Below are positions 10,293 to 21,733 of a DNA stretch of 64,000 nt, piece by piece (the stretch's first letter is position 1; each line of letters opens with the position of its first letter). The stretch lies in NCBI RefSeq assembly GCF_002575655.3, contig NC_053040.3:464862780-464926779 (forward strand), read 5' to 3'. The position numbers and the translations under genes are program-made. The stretch comes from Aegilops tauschii subsp. strangulata (taxonomy: Eukaryota > Streptophyta > Magnoliopsida > Poales > Poaceae). The notes under the pieces are model-generated. The model searched no databases. It saw only the letters and a list, made by a program, of their open reading frames with translations, and was not told where the DNA came from.

Positions 10293-13200
10293 ATGCCTCC
10301 CAAGGCTCCCATCACTTGCAACTGGATGAGGTCCAACGTGACCAACGAGACCCTAGCTGATTTTGTTAAGTCAGGATATCTGCCCAAGAAAGACATCATG
10401 TCCTACCGTGCCCCTGACCCGTCAGAAGAAAGGCCACAGCCAAAGGATGGGGAGGTAGTGATTTTTGCAGATCACATGAGCCGGGGCTTTGCACCGCCCG
10501 GCTCAAAGTTTTTTAGGGACGTGCTCAATTTCTTCGACTTGCGGCCCCAAGACATAGGACCCAACTCAGTGTCCAACATCTGCAATTTCCAAGTCTTCTG
10601 CGAGGTTTACCTTGGAGAAGAGCCGAGTCTGCTGCTCTTCAGAGAGCTGTTTTACTTAAACCGTCAGAATGAGTGTGCCAATGGGCCAAGTCTGGAGTTA
10701 GGTGGCATCTCCATCCAGCGGCGTAGGGACTGTCTTTTCCCTTACGCAGAGCCGCCGAGCCACCCAAAGGATTGGAACATGACTTGGTTCTACTGCCAAG
10801 ATACATCCCCGGCTGACGAAAGCCCGCTGCCCGGTTTTCGCCCAACACGTCTGGAGCCGACTCACCCACTGTCGGACAAGCTGACTCAAGCGGAGCGCCA
10901 GCCTCTGCTCCCCACGATCAACAAAATCAAAGCTCTCCTGGGTAATGGTCTGAACGGAATCGACCTGGTCCGGGTCTGGATCTCATGGCGGGTGATCCCA
11001 TTGAGCCGCCGCCCCGGCTTAATGTGTGAGTACACCGGACGAAAGGATGACCCTCAGAGGCACAGCCGCAATGATCTTCCAGAAGACGTTGCAGAGGAGA
11101 TGACCAAGGCTCTTTTAAACGAGAGCCTGGCAGACTGCGGAAGGACCGGGTTAGCCCCCTTCTGCAAGACCAACCCAGCCCCAGCGGTAAGCCGCTGACT
11201 TTAATGTTTTATCTCCTTCTGTATATAACCTGCATCCGAACCGTTTTGAGAATTCATCATTGTATTTTTCAGGCTGATGATAAGTTCTGGCGGGTCAAAT
11301 ATGACCATGAGGCGGCCAAGAAGGCCAGGAAGGCGAAGAAAGCCGCCAAGAAAGCCGCCCCTCGCAAAAAAGGAAGCAGGCCTACTGCTTCGGAGCTGAT
11401 GCAATTAAGCGACAGCTCCGAGTCAGAGGTAACCCCCAAGCCTTTAAATTCTTGCTGTACTTGTTATTTGTTGCTGTTTTCCTTATCAACACTTGCTCAT
11501 TGACAGGATGACACCGGCACCAGTAACCCGGTGGTTGAAGAGGTAATGTCACTTTCCTCTGACTCGGAGCCCTTGCCACAGCTGAAAGTCCGAAGGGTAA
11601 CCCGGAAAGTAAGCTTTTCACATCCTTTAGCTTACCAAGACCCTCAATTTATTTTGAAGCGACAGGTTCATGAAAGCCGGCGTCACACCCGGACCAACAA
11701 GGACACCGATCTCTACGCCGGGTTACCCGACGCAACAAGGAAGCATCGAACTGAGGTTTTTTCTCACTTGTACCCTATTCATCCGTTGGCGGGTGTTATC
11801 CGTCAGCCACTCAATTCTTCTGACTCCAATTATCAGGAGACCTCCCCTTCTTCGGGCGACTCTATGCAGTCGAGTCTTCCGACTTTCAAGACCGCGCCCG
11901 GGTAATGACAACCATCTTACATTATCTTTGTCTGTACTTACTCTTTGTGTGCTTAACACTTCTGTCTTTTCAGTGCCCAGGCAAAACTCACCAAAAGAGC
12001 AAAGAAGACCAGATCAGCCGGAGTGCCGGATTTGCCTGAGCCGGATGTGACGGTTCAAGAACCAACAGCTACCTCCGCCTCCGAAGCTACCACTCCAATG
12101 GACACAGCACTTGAAGCCACTGCCCCAACTACCAAGGCAACAACCGAAGCTTCGGTTAACCCGGAGGCCTTCGGCTCAGCTCCACCAGCAGACGACCCGG
12201 ACGTGGTAATCACCCGGACGGAGTTTGTTGAGCCGGGGAGACCGAACGTGTTGGCCAAGTGCTCCGCTAAGGGGAAGTTGCTGCAGCCCCACCGGGCGAA
12301 TCTGGACCTCTCCAACTACAGCAACCTGAGCATTGGAGAGCTCGTCTCTGGCTACATCAGCCAAGTACACAAGAGCCGGGACGCCGAGGTCGCCATGGTA
12401 AACCAGATCCAGCAAAAATCTGAGGTATCCTTCTGCTATCTTCTTACTTACAGCATAGTTACCTTTGCCATGCTAGCCCCCAAGTCGACGACTTATGATT
12501 TGAATATGTTGTAGACTTAGGTTCCGGCTTACTCAATTGAGCCGGCAGTATGTAGATAGATACGTTCAATATGCATTAGCCCCCAAGTGCCAAGTGTCTT
12601 TTCTTGGAAAGTGCTTGGGACTTATATAGTAACTGCTCATGTCATAACCCGGAAATTTATACAGGCTGTGGGCAAGAAGCTAGAGGCGGACCTTGCGGAT
12701 CTCAAGAGCCGGCTGAAGATGCAGGAGATGGAGACCCAGAAGGCAAACGCCAAGTTTGTATCCAGCATTGCCACGCAAGAAAAGTTAAAGACCGAGTTTG
12801 ATGCTGAGAGAAAAGCCTGGGCCGAAGAGAAGGCCGCACTGGTGACCCGGGCGGAACAGGCGGAGAAGGCTCTCTCTGAGAAGACCGCCGAGCTCTCCGG
12901 CCTAAAGCGCCAGGTTTCCCAAATGGTGGCCGCCATCTTCGGTAAGTCGCCTCACCGGCTTTCATCCATGTTAGAATGTTTACATCTCATGATTCATCCT
13001 TGTCGCCGGCTTATCTGATTCTGTTAAACAGGTCCCAGAAGTGCCAACCTCAACCAGAGCGTGGTCACCAAGCTAAAGGCCGTGTACACCCTGGTGGAGC
13101 AGCTCTACACCGGGTCACAGCGCGCCTTAGCTGTGGTGGCCCTATCCAACGAGGTGCCGACTCACCTGGCAGAAGTCCTGCGCCGGCTCGCCGTTCTGCC

Positions 13201-13675
13201 TCAGCGGATCCAAGAGCTGCGACGGGCCTCTGCGAGAGCCGGAGCGATCGCCGCGCTGAGCCGGGCCAAGGCATTCCTGCCGGAGTTAGACCCGGCGGAC
13301 ATCGCCCTTGGCTATCCAAGTCTGAAGGAGGACGGCTCAGCTTTCGACCAGAAGGACTTCGCAGCGTGCGTGAAGGCTGTACGCCCGGTGGCCACCCTTA
13401 TCGGGAATGACACGGATCTGACCAAATACCGGCCGGGCTATGATGCGGAGAATCAGAGGATTCCAACCCCTCGCTATGAAGCCCTCAACCTGATCCCTCC
13501 GGCTCGTCAGCACACCTTCGCCCCGGATATTGACCTGGCCGGGTTAATTGACGAGGAAGCCCAATTCGAAGCTCTCAGCGGCATCGACTGGAAGTCATCA
13601 ACTTTCCAGGTGTTGGGATCAGCCGGAGGAGAAGACAGGAACGAGCCGGAGACTTCAACTCAGCGGGCATCGTGA
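10293..13675 (+). CDS. Antisense spliced gene of Gypsy element C (Transposase_28-like)
   Basis: A plus-strand gene convergent to gag-pol. Exons placed by eye with GT...AG borders: 10293-11188, 11273-11429, 11507-11607, about 11666-11753, 11838-11901, 11973-12426, 12664-12941, 13032-13675 (stop TGA). The first exon carries a conserved-looking N-terminal domain (MPPKAPITCNW...; VIFADHMSRGFAPP; FFDLRPQDIGPNSV) resembling the plant family called putative gypsy-type transposon, PF04195. The middle is low-complexity: lysine/alanine tracts, then Ser/Thr/Pro/Glu. Exon 7 is strongly heptad-like (coiled coil), and the last exon is a compact helical domain. No catalytic motif is seen. Function is unknown; the domain name does not imply transposase activity. 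Reading frames of all exons are open, unlike the adjacent gag-pol. Confidence 0.75.
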
Positions 13676-14596
13676 CTCGGCTGGCGGTTTACTAAACAAT
13701 GTTCCACCCATCTTAGACTTGATGAGTTTTTGTAATAGAATAGGTGCAACAGTTCATTTCTACCGTGCCATCGTGCACGTATTGAATGCGAAAGTCCTTT
13801 GAAGTTGTCTCTTTGATATTTCTCCGGGTTATAACCATCCCTTTGTTTTTCTCAACCTCAAAGAGGTGCCTTTAAATAACCTGCATAGAAAGGCAAATCA
13901 CAAGTCTCAAGGCAGCTTACCGCCCTAAGAATCAGGTGTTTTGGATAGATAATCCGGAATATGAATCAAAAAAGACTGGTCCTCAATTATATCCTTAACA
14001 CAGCCGTAATAATACACTTAGCGGCCTGTAAGCATACTTCCGGTTTAGATAACCCGGGTAACAAGGTTGGTATCTTAACTCTGATTTACCTGTCGTAATG
14101 ACACCCATGGCGTTCAACGAACACTGTAAACCAAAGTTAAGCCGGTAAAGTGAGACCCGGCCGTACACACCTTGACCTAATCAGAGTAAACTTGTGATAA
14201 AGCAGAGGAACTTTAGGGGCTTCCGGTTCGAATACGACCAGAGACCCGGCCCAAAGGGGTTAAGCCAAGATTCGGATACGATCATATAGCCCCCAGTGGG
14301 TGTGGCGATGCCAATCAAGAGGGTACCGACAGCTATGTTCTCTTTGGTTCGAATACGACCCATGTTTGAACAGGAAGCCCCCAAATGACTTTAAGAATTG
14401 TTTAACGACGCTGATTCGAATACGATCCACGTCGGTTCTCAAAGGGGTTAAACTAAGATTCAAATATGATCAAAGAAAACTCCCCAATGAGCTCGGCACT
14501 TTGCCAATCAAATGAGTATCGACAGCTGTGTTCTCTTTGGTTTGAACACGACCTATGTTTGAACAGGAAGCCCCCAAGTGACTTTACCGCTTACGG
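13676..14596. repeat. Intergenic tandem repeats between convergent genes of element C
   Basis: Non-coding gap between the antisense gene and the end of pol. From about 14220 to 14620 a unit of about 190 bp occurs roughly twice, marked by TTCGAATACGACC, GACAGCT(A/G)TGTTCTCTTTGG and GAACAGGAAGCCCCCAA. The region must hold the 3' ends of both transcripts. Confidence 0.6.
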
Positions 14597-16042
14597 CTAG
14601 ATTCGAATACGATCATAAGCCGGATCCTCCTTTAAGTCATCATGCAAACAACACGTGCATATTTGGGGGAGAAAAAAGGACAGAGGTCCTGCTTTATTGC
14701 TTATCATAATATATACATGGCTGAGAGAAATATGTACACCACGAGAGCCGGTGGCTAAAGTGTAGTAAGGCCGAAGCTGAGCTATGTTCCACGGCCGACG
14801 GGTCTCTTCCTCCAACTTACGTGAATCTTTGTGCTCCCGAATGTCAATGAGGTAATATGACCCGTTGTGCAAGTTCTTGCTGACCACAAAGGGCCCTTCC
14901 CAAGGTGGGGATAACTTGTGTGCATCTGTTTGATCCTGGATGAGCCGGAGCACAAGGTCGCCTTCCTGGAAGACCCGGGATTTGACCCGGCGGCTATGAT
15001 AACGGCGCAGGTCTTGTTGGTAAATCGCTGAACGGGCTGCTGCCACATCACACTGTTCGTCCAACAAGTCAAGAGCATCTTGCCGCGCCTGTTCATTATC
15101 CGTCTCAACGTAAGCCGCCACGCGAGGTGAGTCGTGACGGATGTCACTAGGAAGGACTGCTTCTACTCCATAAACCATGAAGAAAGGCGTGAAGCCTGTA
15201 GACCTGTTAGGAGTAGTGTTGATACTCCATAAGACGGAGGGCAACTCCTCCACCCAACAACCCGGCGTCCGCTGCAAAGGGACCAAAAGCCGGGGCTTGA
15301 TGCCCTTCAGAATCTCCTGATTAGCTCTCTCAGCTTGACCATTGGATTGAGGATGGGCCACTGAGGAAACATCAAGTCGGATGTGCTCTCGTTGACAAAA
15401 CTCTTCCATGGCGCCTTTGGAAAGATTGGTGCCATTGTCAGTTATAATGCTGTGCGGAAAGCCAAAGCGGAAAATCACCTTTTACATAAATTGAACCGCC
15501 GTGGCTGCATCGCACTTGCTAACTGGCTCAGCTTCCACCCACTTTGTGAATTTATCAACTGCCACCAAGAGGTGGGTCTTCTTATCCTTGGACCTTTTAA
15601 AAGGCCCAACCATATCAAGCCCTCAGACCGCAAAGGGCCAAGTGATTGGGATCATCCTCAACTCCTGAGCCGGCATGTGAGCCCGTCGTGAGAACCTTTG
15701 GCAACCATCACATTTACTGACCAAGTCCTCTGCATCAGCATGAGCCGTCAACCAATAAAAACCATGACGGAAAGCCTTGGCCACAAGGGATTTTGAGCCG
15801 GCATGATGGCCACAATCCCCTTCATGGATCTCACGCAAGATCTCTTGACCTTCCTCAGGGGAGACACAACGCTGAAACGCCCCTGTAACACTGCGATGAT
15901 GCAACTCGCCATCGATAACGATCATTGACTTAGCCCGCCGGGTTATTTGCCTGGCCAAAGTTTCATCCTCAGGCAACTCTCCCCGGGTTATATAAGCCAG
16001 ATATGGCATTGTCCAGTCTGGTATGACATGAAGAGCCGCCAC
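14597..16042 (-). pseudogene. Gypsy integrase of element C
   Basis: Minus-strand segments 16042-15623 and 15478-14597 share one frame, separated by TGA at 15623-15625 (expected Trp) and TAA at 15482-15484. The first segment holds the H2C2 zinc-binding domain (HEGDCGHHAG to CDGCQ). The core carries LDMVGP, ITDNGTN and NGQAERAN, i.e. the D, D, E residues. The C-terminal part ends in a WNIAQLRPYY motif, with no chromodomain visible. Function in an intact element is joining cDNA to host DNA. Both stops are one base from the expected codon. Confidence 0.88.
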
Positions 16043-17913
16043 CAGTCGTGCCTCCGGTCAGGGATAGCCAAGTCTTCCTCTATAGGCAACTTAACTGAAG
16101 GGTTATACAGGACGTCCAGGAAAGTGTTAGGCGGCACCGGCTTTCGCTGAGAGCCCAGCCGGCTTAGAGCATCAGCCGCCTCGTTCTTCCTGCGATCAAT
16201 GTGCTCCACTTGGTAGCCCTGAAAGTGCCCAGCAATGGCATCAACCTCGCGGCGATAAGCCGCCATGAGAGGATCCTTAGAATCCCACTTGCCTGATACT
16301 TGTTGAGCCACCAAGTCTGAGTCACCAAAGCACCTTACCCGGCTCAAGCTCATCTCCTTAGCCATCCGAAGACCGTGGAGCAAGGCCTCGTACTCAGCCG
16401 CATTGTTAGTGCAAGGGAACATCAACTGTAGCACATAATGGAACTTGTCACCCTTAGGGGAAGCCAATACAACGCCAGCCCCCGAGCCCTCCAACTGCCT
16501 GGACCCATCAAAGTGAATGGTCCAATATGTGTTATCCGGCTTTTGCTCGGGTACTTGTGACTCTGTCCAATCATTGATGAAATCCACCAAGGCCTGAGAT
16601 TTAACAGCAGTGCGTGGCACATATTTGAGACCATGAGGTCCAAGTTCTATAGCCCACTTAGCAATTCTCCCTGTGGTCTCTCTGTTTTGAATGATATCGC
16701 CAAGGGGGGCAGAGCTGACCACAGTGATGGGATGACCCTGAAAATAATGCTTAAGTTTCCGGCTTGCCATGAACACACCATATACCAGCTTCTGCCAATG
16801 CGGGTACCGCTGCTTGGACTCAATGAGCACTTCGCTGACATAATAAACCGGCCGCTGAACCGGATGCTCCTTACCCTCCTCCTTGAGCTCCACCACAATA
16901 GCCACACTGACGGCTCGTGCGTTTGCCGCCACATACAGTAGTAAGGGCTCCTTATCAATCGGAGCAGCAAGGACTGGGGGCTCTGCCAGCTGCTTCTTCA
17001 AATCCTCAAAGGCGGTATTAGCTGCATCATTCCAGACAAAGTTATCAGTTTTCTTCATCAACTGATATAAGGGCATGGCCTTCTCACCCAAACGGCTTAT
17101 AAACCGGCTTAACGCAGCGATGCGACCCGCCAAGCGCTGAACGTCATTTATACACGCCGGCTTAGCCAGGGAGGTGATGGCCTTGATCTTCTCCGGGTTA
17201 GCCTCAATGCCTCTGTCAGAAACCAAGAAGCCCAAGAGTTTGCCTGCAGGAACACCAAAGACACACTTGGCCGGGTTAAGCATCATCTTATAGACCCGGA
17301 GATTATCAAAGGTTTCCCTTAAATCATCTATCAGGGTTTCCTCTTTGATGGATTTAACCACAATATCGTCCACGTAAGCGTGAACATTGCGTCCGATCTG
17401 TTTATGAAGGCAGTTCTGCACACAACGCTGGTAAGTCGCCTGTGCACACTTGAGTCCAAAGGGCATAGACACATAGCAGAAGGCTCCAAAGGGAGTGATG
17501 AACGCCGTCTTCTCCTGGTCCTTAACTGCCATCTTGATCTGATGATAACCAGAATAAGCATCCAAGAAACTTAAACGTGCACAACCTGCCGTAGCATCAA
17601 TGATTTGATCAATACGGGGGAGGGCAAAAGGATCAGCCGGACACGCCTTGTTCAAGTCCGTGTAGTCCACACACATCCGCTAGGTGCCGTTCTTCTTGAG
17701 TACGAGCACCGGGTTAGCCAACCACTCTGGGTGAAAAACTTCAACGATAAACCCGGCCGCCAAGAGCCGGGCTACTTCTTCACCAATAGCTTTCCGCCTT
17801 TCCTCATTAAACCGCCGAAGGAACTGTCTGACCGGCTTAAATTTCGGATCAACATTGAGAGTATGCTCAGCGAGTTCTCTAGGTACACCTGGCATGTCAG
17901 AAGGTTTCCACAC
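15988..17913 (-). pseudogene. Gypsy reverse transcriptase and dual RNase H of element C
   Basis: Frame open 17913-17680 and 17676-15988, with TAG at 17680-17682 where a tryptophan is expected just before MCVDYTDLNKACP. RT fingers and palm follow, with the catalytic HAYVDDIVV. The usual Gypsy RNase H region comes next (FVWNDAANTAFEDLK onward). A second RNase H of plant/archaeal type has its acidic residues present (IHFDGS, AAEYEAL, FGDSDL). This double RNase H is a recognised mark of Tat/Ogre-lineage Gypsy elements. A frame change near 16010-16040 separates it from integrase. Confidence 0.9.
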
Positions 17914-17957
17914 GAAGATGTCCCTATTCTCACGGATGAATCGATGAGCGCGCTTTC

Positions 17958-19076
17958 CTATTTTGGATCCAGATTTGCACTGATGCTAAACTGCTGAGAT
18001 GAGTCACCTGGAACAAAATCAACAAGTTTAGTCTCATCAGCTGACTTAAATTTCATTGCCGGCTCTTGTTCTGTGGTTGGCTTTTTCAGAGAGGTCATAT
18101 CTGTTGGGTCAACATTGTCTTTGTAAAACTTCAACTCCTCTGTAGCACACACAGATTCTGCATAAGCCGCGTCGCCTTCCTCACACTCCAGAGCCACTTT
18201 CCGGCTGCCGTGAACCGTAATAGTCCCATTGTGACCCGGCATTTTGAGCTGTAAGTACACATAACACGGCCGTGCCATGAACTTGGCGTAAGCCGGCCGT
18301 CCAAATATAGCATGGTATGGACTTCTTATCTTGACCACCTCAAAGGTCAATTTCTCCAGCCTGTAGTTGTTCTCATCACCAAAGGCCACTTCCAATTTGA
18401 TCTTGCCAACTGGATAAGCCGACTTACCAGGTACTACACCATGGAAGATGGTGTTTGAATGGCTGAGGTTCTTATCAACCAACCCCATACGGCGAAAGGT
18501 CTCATAATAGAGGATGTTGATGCTGCTGCCTCCATCCATGAGCACCTTTGTGAACTTATATCCTCCTACTCGAGGAGCCACCACTAAGGCCAAGTGGCCC
18601 GGGTTATCCACCCGGGGAGGGTGATCCTCCCTACTCCACACTATAGGCTGCTCAGACCACCGCAAGTAGCGTGGGACCGCCGGCTCAACCGCATTCACAG
18701 CCCTCTTGTGAAGCTTCTGATCTCGCTTGCACAAACTAGTGGTAAACACATGATACTGTCCACCGCTAAGCTGCTTTGGGTTGGTCTGATAACCCCCCTG
18801 CTGCTGTTGATGACCCTGGCCAGACTGTTGATTAAAGCCCCCTTGACCACTCTGAGGACCAGAATTTGAGCCGCCCCCCGGGCCATGAAAGCCGCCGGCG
18901 CCTGAGCCGCCGCCCGGGCCATTGTAGTTTTTAAAGGCTTTCATGATTGCACAATCCTTCCATAGATGAGTCGCTGGCTTCTCTCTAGAGCCATGCCTTG
19001 GACAAGGTTCATTCAACAGCTGCTCCAGCGTCGGACCTGACCCGCCGCCGCGGGGAGGGGGTCTCCCCTTGCGTCG
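17958..19076 (-). pseudogene. Gypsy gag C-terminus and protease of element C
   Basis: Open from the stop at 19077-19079 down to the TAG at 17958-17960. It begins with a Cys/His cluster (CPRHGSREKPATHLWKDC), then a glycine/glutamine-rich linker, then an aspartic protease with the active site written VLMDGGSSINIL, the DGG variant. It ends ANLDPK at a TAG where this family usually continues with glutamine. A one-base frame change follows near 17930-17950 before the RT segment. Confidence 0.85.
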
Positions 19077-20821
19077 CTAGTTATTACCTTGTGAGCTGGC
19101 GTTGGCTACAAACTCTAGGCTGTCATCGGCCTTGCGCTTGCCTCCTCCTTGGTTCCCCGGGTTATGCTGGGGACCCTTGACATTGCCATTCTTCTTTCCC
19201 TTCCCTGCCCTTTCATCATCTGAAGGGGGATCCTTGGTACCATCAGAATCGGCGTACTTGACAAGAGCCGCCATTAGCGTGCCCATGTCACTGCAGTCGC
19301 GCTTAAGCCGCCCGAGTTTCATCTTCAGGGGCACGAAGCGACAATTCTGTTCCAACATTAAGACTGCAGAGCCGGCATCCATCTTATCTGATGAATGTAT
19401 GATCTCCTTGACCCGGTGAACCCAATGAGTCGTGGATTCACCCTCCTGCTGCTTACAGTTAGTCAAATCCACAATTGACATAGACTGCCTACAGGTATCC
19501 TTGAAGTTTTGGATGAACCGGGCTTTCAGCTCAGCCCAAGATCCGATGGAGTTCGGTGGTAGCCCTTTCAACCAAGTGCGGGCAGTCCCATCCAACATCA
19601 TGGTAAAGTACTTAGCCATGGCTGCCTCACTGACCTCCAGTAGCTCCATGGCCATCTCATAACTCTCGATCCAGGCTGCAGGCTGTAAGTCAGCTGTGTA
19701 GTTAGGCACCTTCCTAGGGCCCTTGAAGTCCTTAGGTAGACGTTCATTACGGATAGCTGGCACCAAACAAGGGACACCCCCGGTCCTGGTAGGGATACCC
19801 ACATCAACGGAAGTCGTCGGATAAGCCGGGGGGGGGTCTGGTAAGCCGTCAATTGAGGCACTTGCTCCGCCTCTTGCCGCGCTTTGTCCTGCTCTGCTGC
19901 ATAAAAGGCTCCATTATGAGCCGGACCATGGCCAAGGGGCGGGTCATGGCGTCGGACGTTACTTGAGCCGGTTGCTGAGACCATGTGCCGGCTGTAACTC
20001 GGGCTCTGCCCCGGACGAGGGGTCGAGTGGATCCTATCCCGGCTGTAGGAGTACGCCTCCTGCTGTGCCAGTGCCGTCTACAGGAGTTCCCTGACCCGGC
20101 GGGTTTCAACAGCCGTCGGAGAGTCGCCGTCAACTGGGAGAGCCGCCAGCCGTGCTGCCGCAGCGACCATGTTCTCCAGCGGGTTATTATAATGACCCGG
20201 GGGTATTGGCACATACTGAGGCGGGGCAGGGGGCACCTGGGGAGGCCCCATCACTCGTGGCTGAATAAGGGGTCCAGACCCGGGCGTTATGACCCCTGGC
20301 GGGTTACTAGACCCTGCACCTGGCGTGTTGAAGAGGTTGCGTGGATCGTAAACCGGTGGGAGTCGAGACTGGGCCTTTTGATGCCTCCTTCTCATGACCT
20401 CATTGGCCGCGTTCTGATCCATCGTGAGTTGGAAGGACTGCGCCTGAATCAGCTGAGTCTGGGCATCGAGAACCGCCCGCTCCGCAGCCAGCCTGATTCC
20501 TTCCGCTGCAAGATCCTCTTTAGCTTTTATCAGATCCAATTTTAACTGTGCCACCTCCGCATCATGCTGAGCTTGATCCGCCGGGTCAACCGTGGCGGTT
20601 AACAGGGCCGTCATCTTGTCCGTGAGATCCATTAGCACCTGAGCCGGAGAAGGCACCGGGTTTCCCGCTCCAGCAGCGGGGTTCTGAACAGGCTGCGCAC
20701 CAGCCATAAAAACTCCAACCTGACTTGGTGGCTCAAAAAGGTCCGGAATACTGTCACCATTGGAACAACCCATGAGCCTGCCATCTTGAAGTTGGTACAA
20801 CGAGTTTGACTCATCGGTGGC
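19077..20821 (-). pseudogene. Gypsy gag capsid region of element C
   Basis: Two frames: 20800 down to about 19840, containing TAG at 20078-20080, then after a run of nine or ten G (19827-19836) a shifted frame from 19802 to 19077. The first part is rich in alanine, glutamine and proline with a helical stretch. The second contains the retrotransposon gag core (AWIESYEMAMELL to WVHRVKEIIHSS). The frame change at the G run is probably polymerase slippage. The TAG stops are explained by single C to T changes from CAG. Confidence 0.85.
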
Positions 20822-21121
20822 CTACTCGCCGTCAGAGCCGGTGGCCGTCTCATCCCCAGATCCAGATTGATCGGGGAGTCCTCCATGGATGCACCCCACA
20901 AAAGCGTGCCTTAAGGCAGGCCGGGCCTGGGCGGGTCGCGCAAGCTGAGCCGTCTCGATGAGATCGGCGCAGAGACCCGGCTCAGGGCCCGGCTCACCAA
21001 TCTTGCCAATGAAAACATGAATTCCGCCGAAGGGGACCCGGTACCCGTACTCAATTGAGCCGGCGTCGGGGCCCCAGTTTGCATCGTCGATGTAGAGCTT
21101 GCCGCGACGACTCTTGGTCAT
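20822..21121 (-). pseudogene. N-terminal gag exon-like segment of element C
   Basis: Minus-strand ATG at 21121 (MTKSRRGKLYIDDANWG) to an in-frame TAG at 20822-20824, after which the same frame continues into gag. Upstream in-frame codons run back into the LTR, but this ATG is the first after the primer-binding site. The segment has no recognised domain. It is the natural start of the polyprotein if the TAG is a mutation or is read through. Confidence 0.65.
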
Positions 21122-21190
21122 CCGGCCCACAGCGTATCCCTTGAGCCCTTCGAAGCTGCCCTTCAAGAACTCAAATCCACCGTGCGCTGG

Positions 21191-21209
21191 CCCCACGGTG
21201 GGCGCCAAC
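21191..21209 (-). promoter_or_regulatory. Primer-binding site of Gypsy element C
   Basis: On the minus strand GTTGGCGCCCACCGTGGGG directly follows the LTR end CCACGACA. The TGG start next to the LTR border is the expected geometry and fixes the element as minus-strand. The tRNA is not identified. Confidence 0.7.
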
Positions 21210-21728
21210 TGTCGTGGAATTGTCACGACAGATGTCCTCGAGCTAGGACTTAATCGTGGAGCCATCGCAACTAGGAAGCTTGAAGGGGTTAATGCGGGAC
21301 AAGGAACACGAGGGTTTATACTGGTTCGGCCCCTTACGGTGAAGGTAAAAGCCTACGTCCAGTTTGGGGTGGTCTTGATTAGGGTTACGATCACCAGGGA
21401 GTTAAACAGCTATGCCCGGCTCTCGATGAGATTGTTGTCGCCCCTAAACCGCTGCTGGGTCATCCCTTTATATAAGGAGGCTGACGCCCTGCAGCTCTCA
21501 GAGTCCCGGCCGGCTCATAAGAGTGTCCGGCTCGGACTCCCAACTATTCTTGCCTTACACTACAAGTTCTATCATGACAATGATTGTAATTACGGGCTTT
21601 AAGCCATATCCGGGTCTTAGCCCATCTCTGGCCCATCGTCTTCAAGCTTGGCTCCGGGCTTCTGGCAATGACCATACGAGTAACCCGGCCCCTCCTGGCG
21701 GGTGACTCTAAGGTCTATATCCTCAACA
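21210..21728 (-). repeat. 5' LTR of Gypsy element C (519 bp)
   Basis: Pairs with 8690-9208; about six differences seen by eye. The TATA box TTTATATAAGG at 21467-21477 is nearly self-complementary and could act on either strand. Confidence 0.93.
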
Positions 21729-21733
21729 GGATC
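21729..21733. repeat. Target-site duplication of Gypsy element C, right copy
   Basis: GGATC, matching GGATA at 8685-8689 apart from the last base. Confidence 0.85.

Larger units (their letters stand above)
8690..21728 (-). mobile_element. Gypsy LTR retrotransposon C, Tat-like, with antisense gene
   Basis: A complete 13,039-bp element bounded by 519-bp LTRs and a 5-bp target duplication, inserted into Copia element B. The primer-binding site next to the right LTR and the gag-pol order fix its orientation as minus. Gag (right) through integrase (14597) fill 14.6-21.1 kb, and a convergent spliced gene fills 10293-13675 on the plus strand. Pol has two RNase H domains, the usual one after RT and a second of plant/archaeal type. 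That architecture, together with an extra ORF beyond integrase, is known from the Tat/Ogre lineage. About six mismatches separate the LTRs by eye, indicating a recent insertion. Gag-pol has at least seven in-frame stops, so mobility would need help in trans or predates the decay. Confidence 0.93.

Noticed and set aside
10639..10889. Minus-strand ORFs under exon 1 of the antisense gene in C
   Set aside because: Antisense shadow; no promoter or domain.
13065..13319. Minus-strand ORFs under the antisense gene of C, and 12637-12965
   Set aside because: Shadows of GC-rich exons of the plus-strand gene, whose frame and splice sites are coherent.
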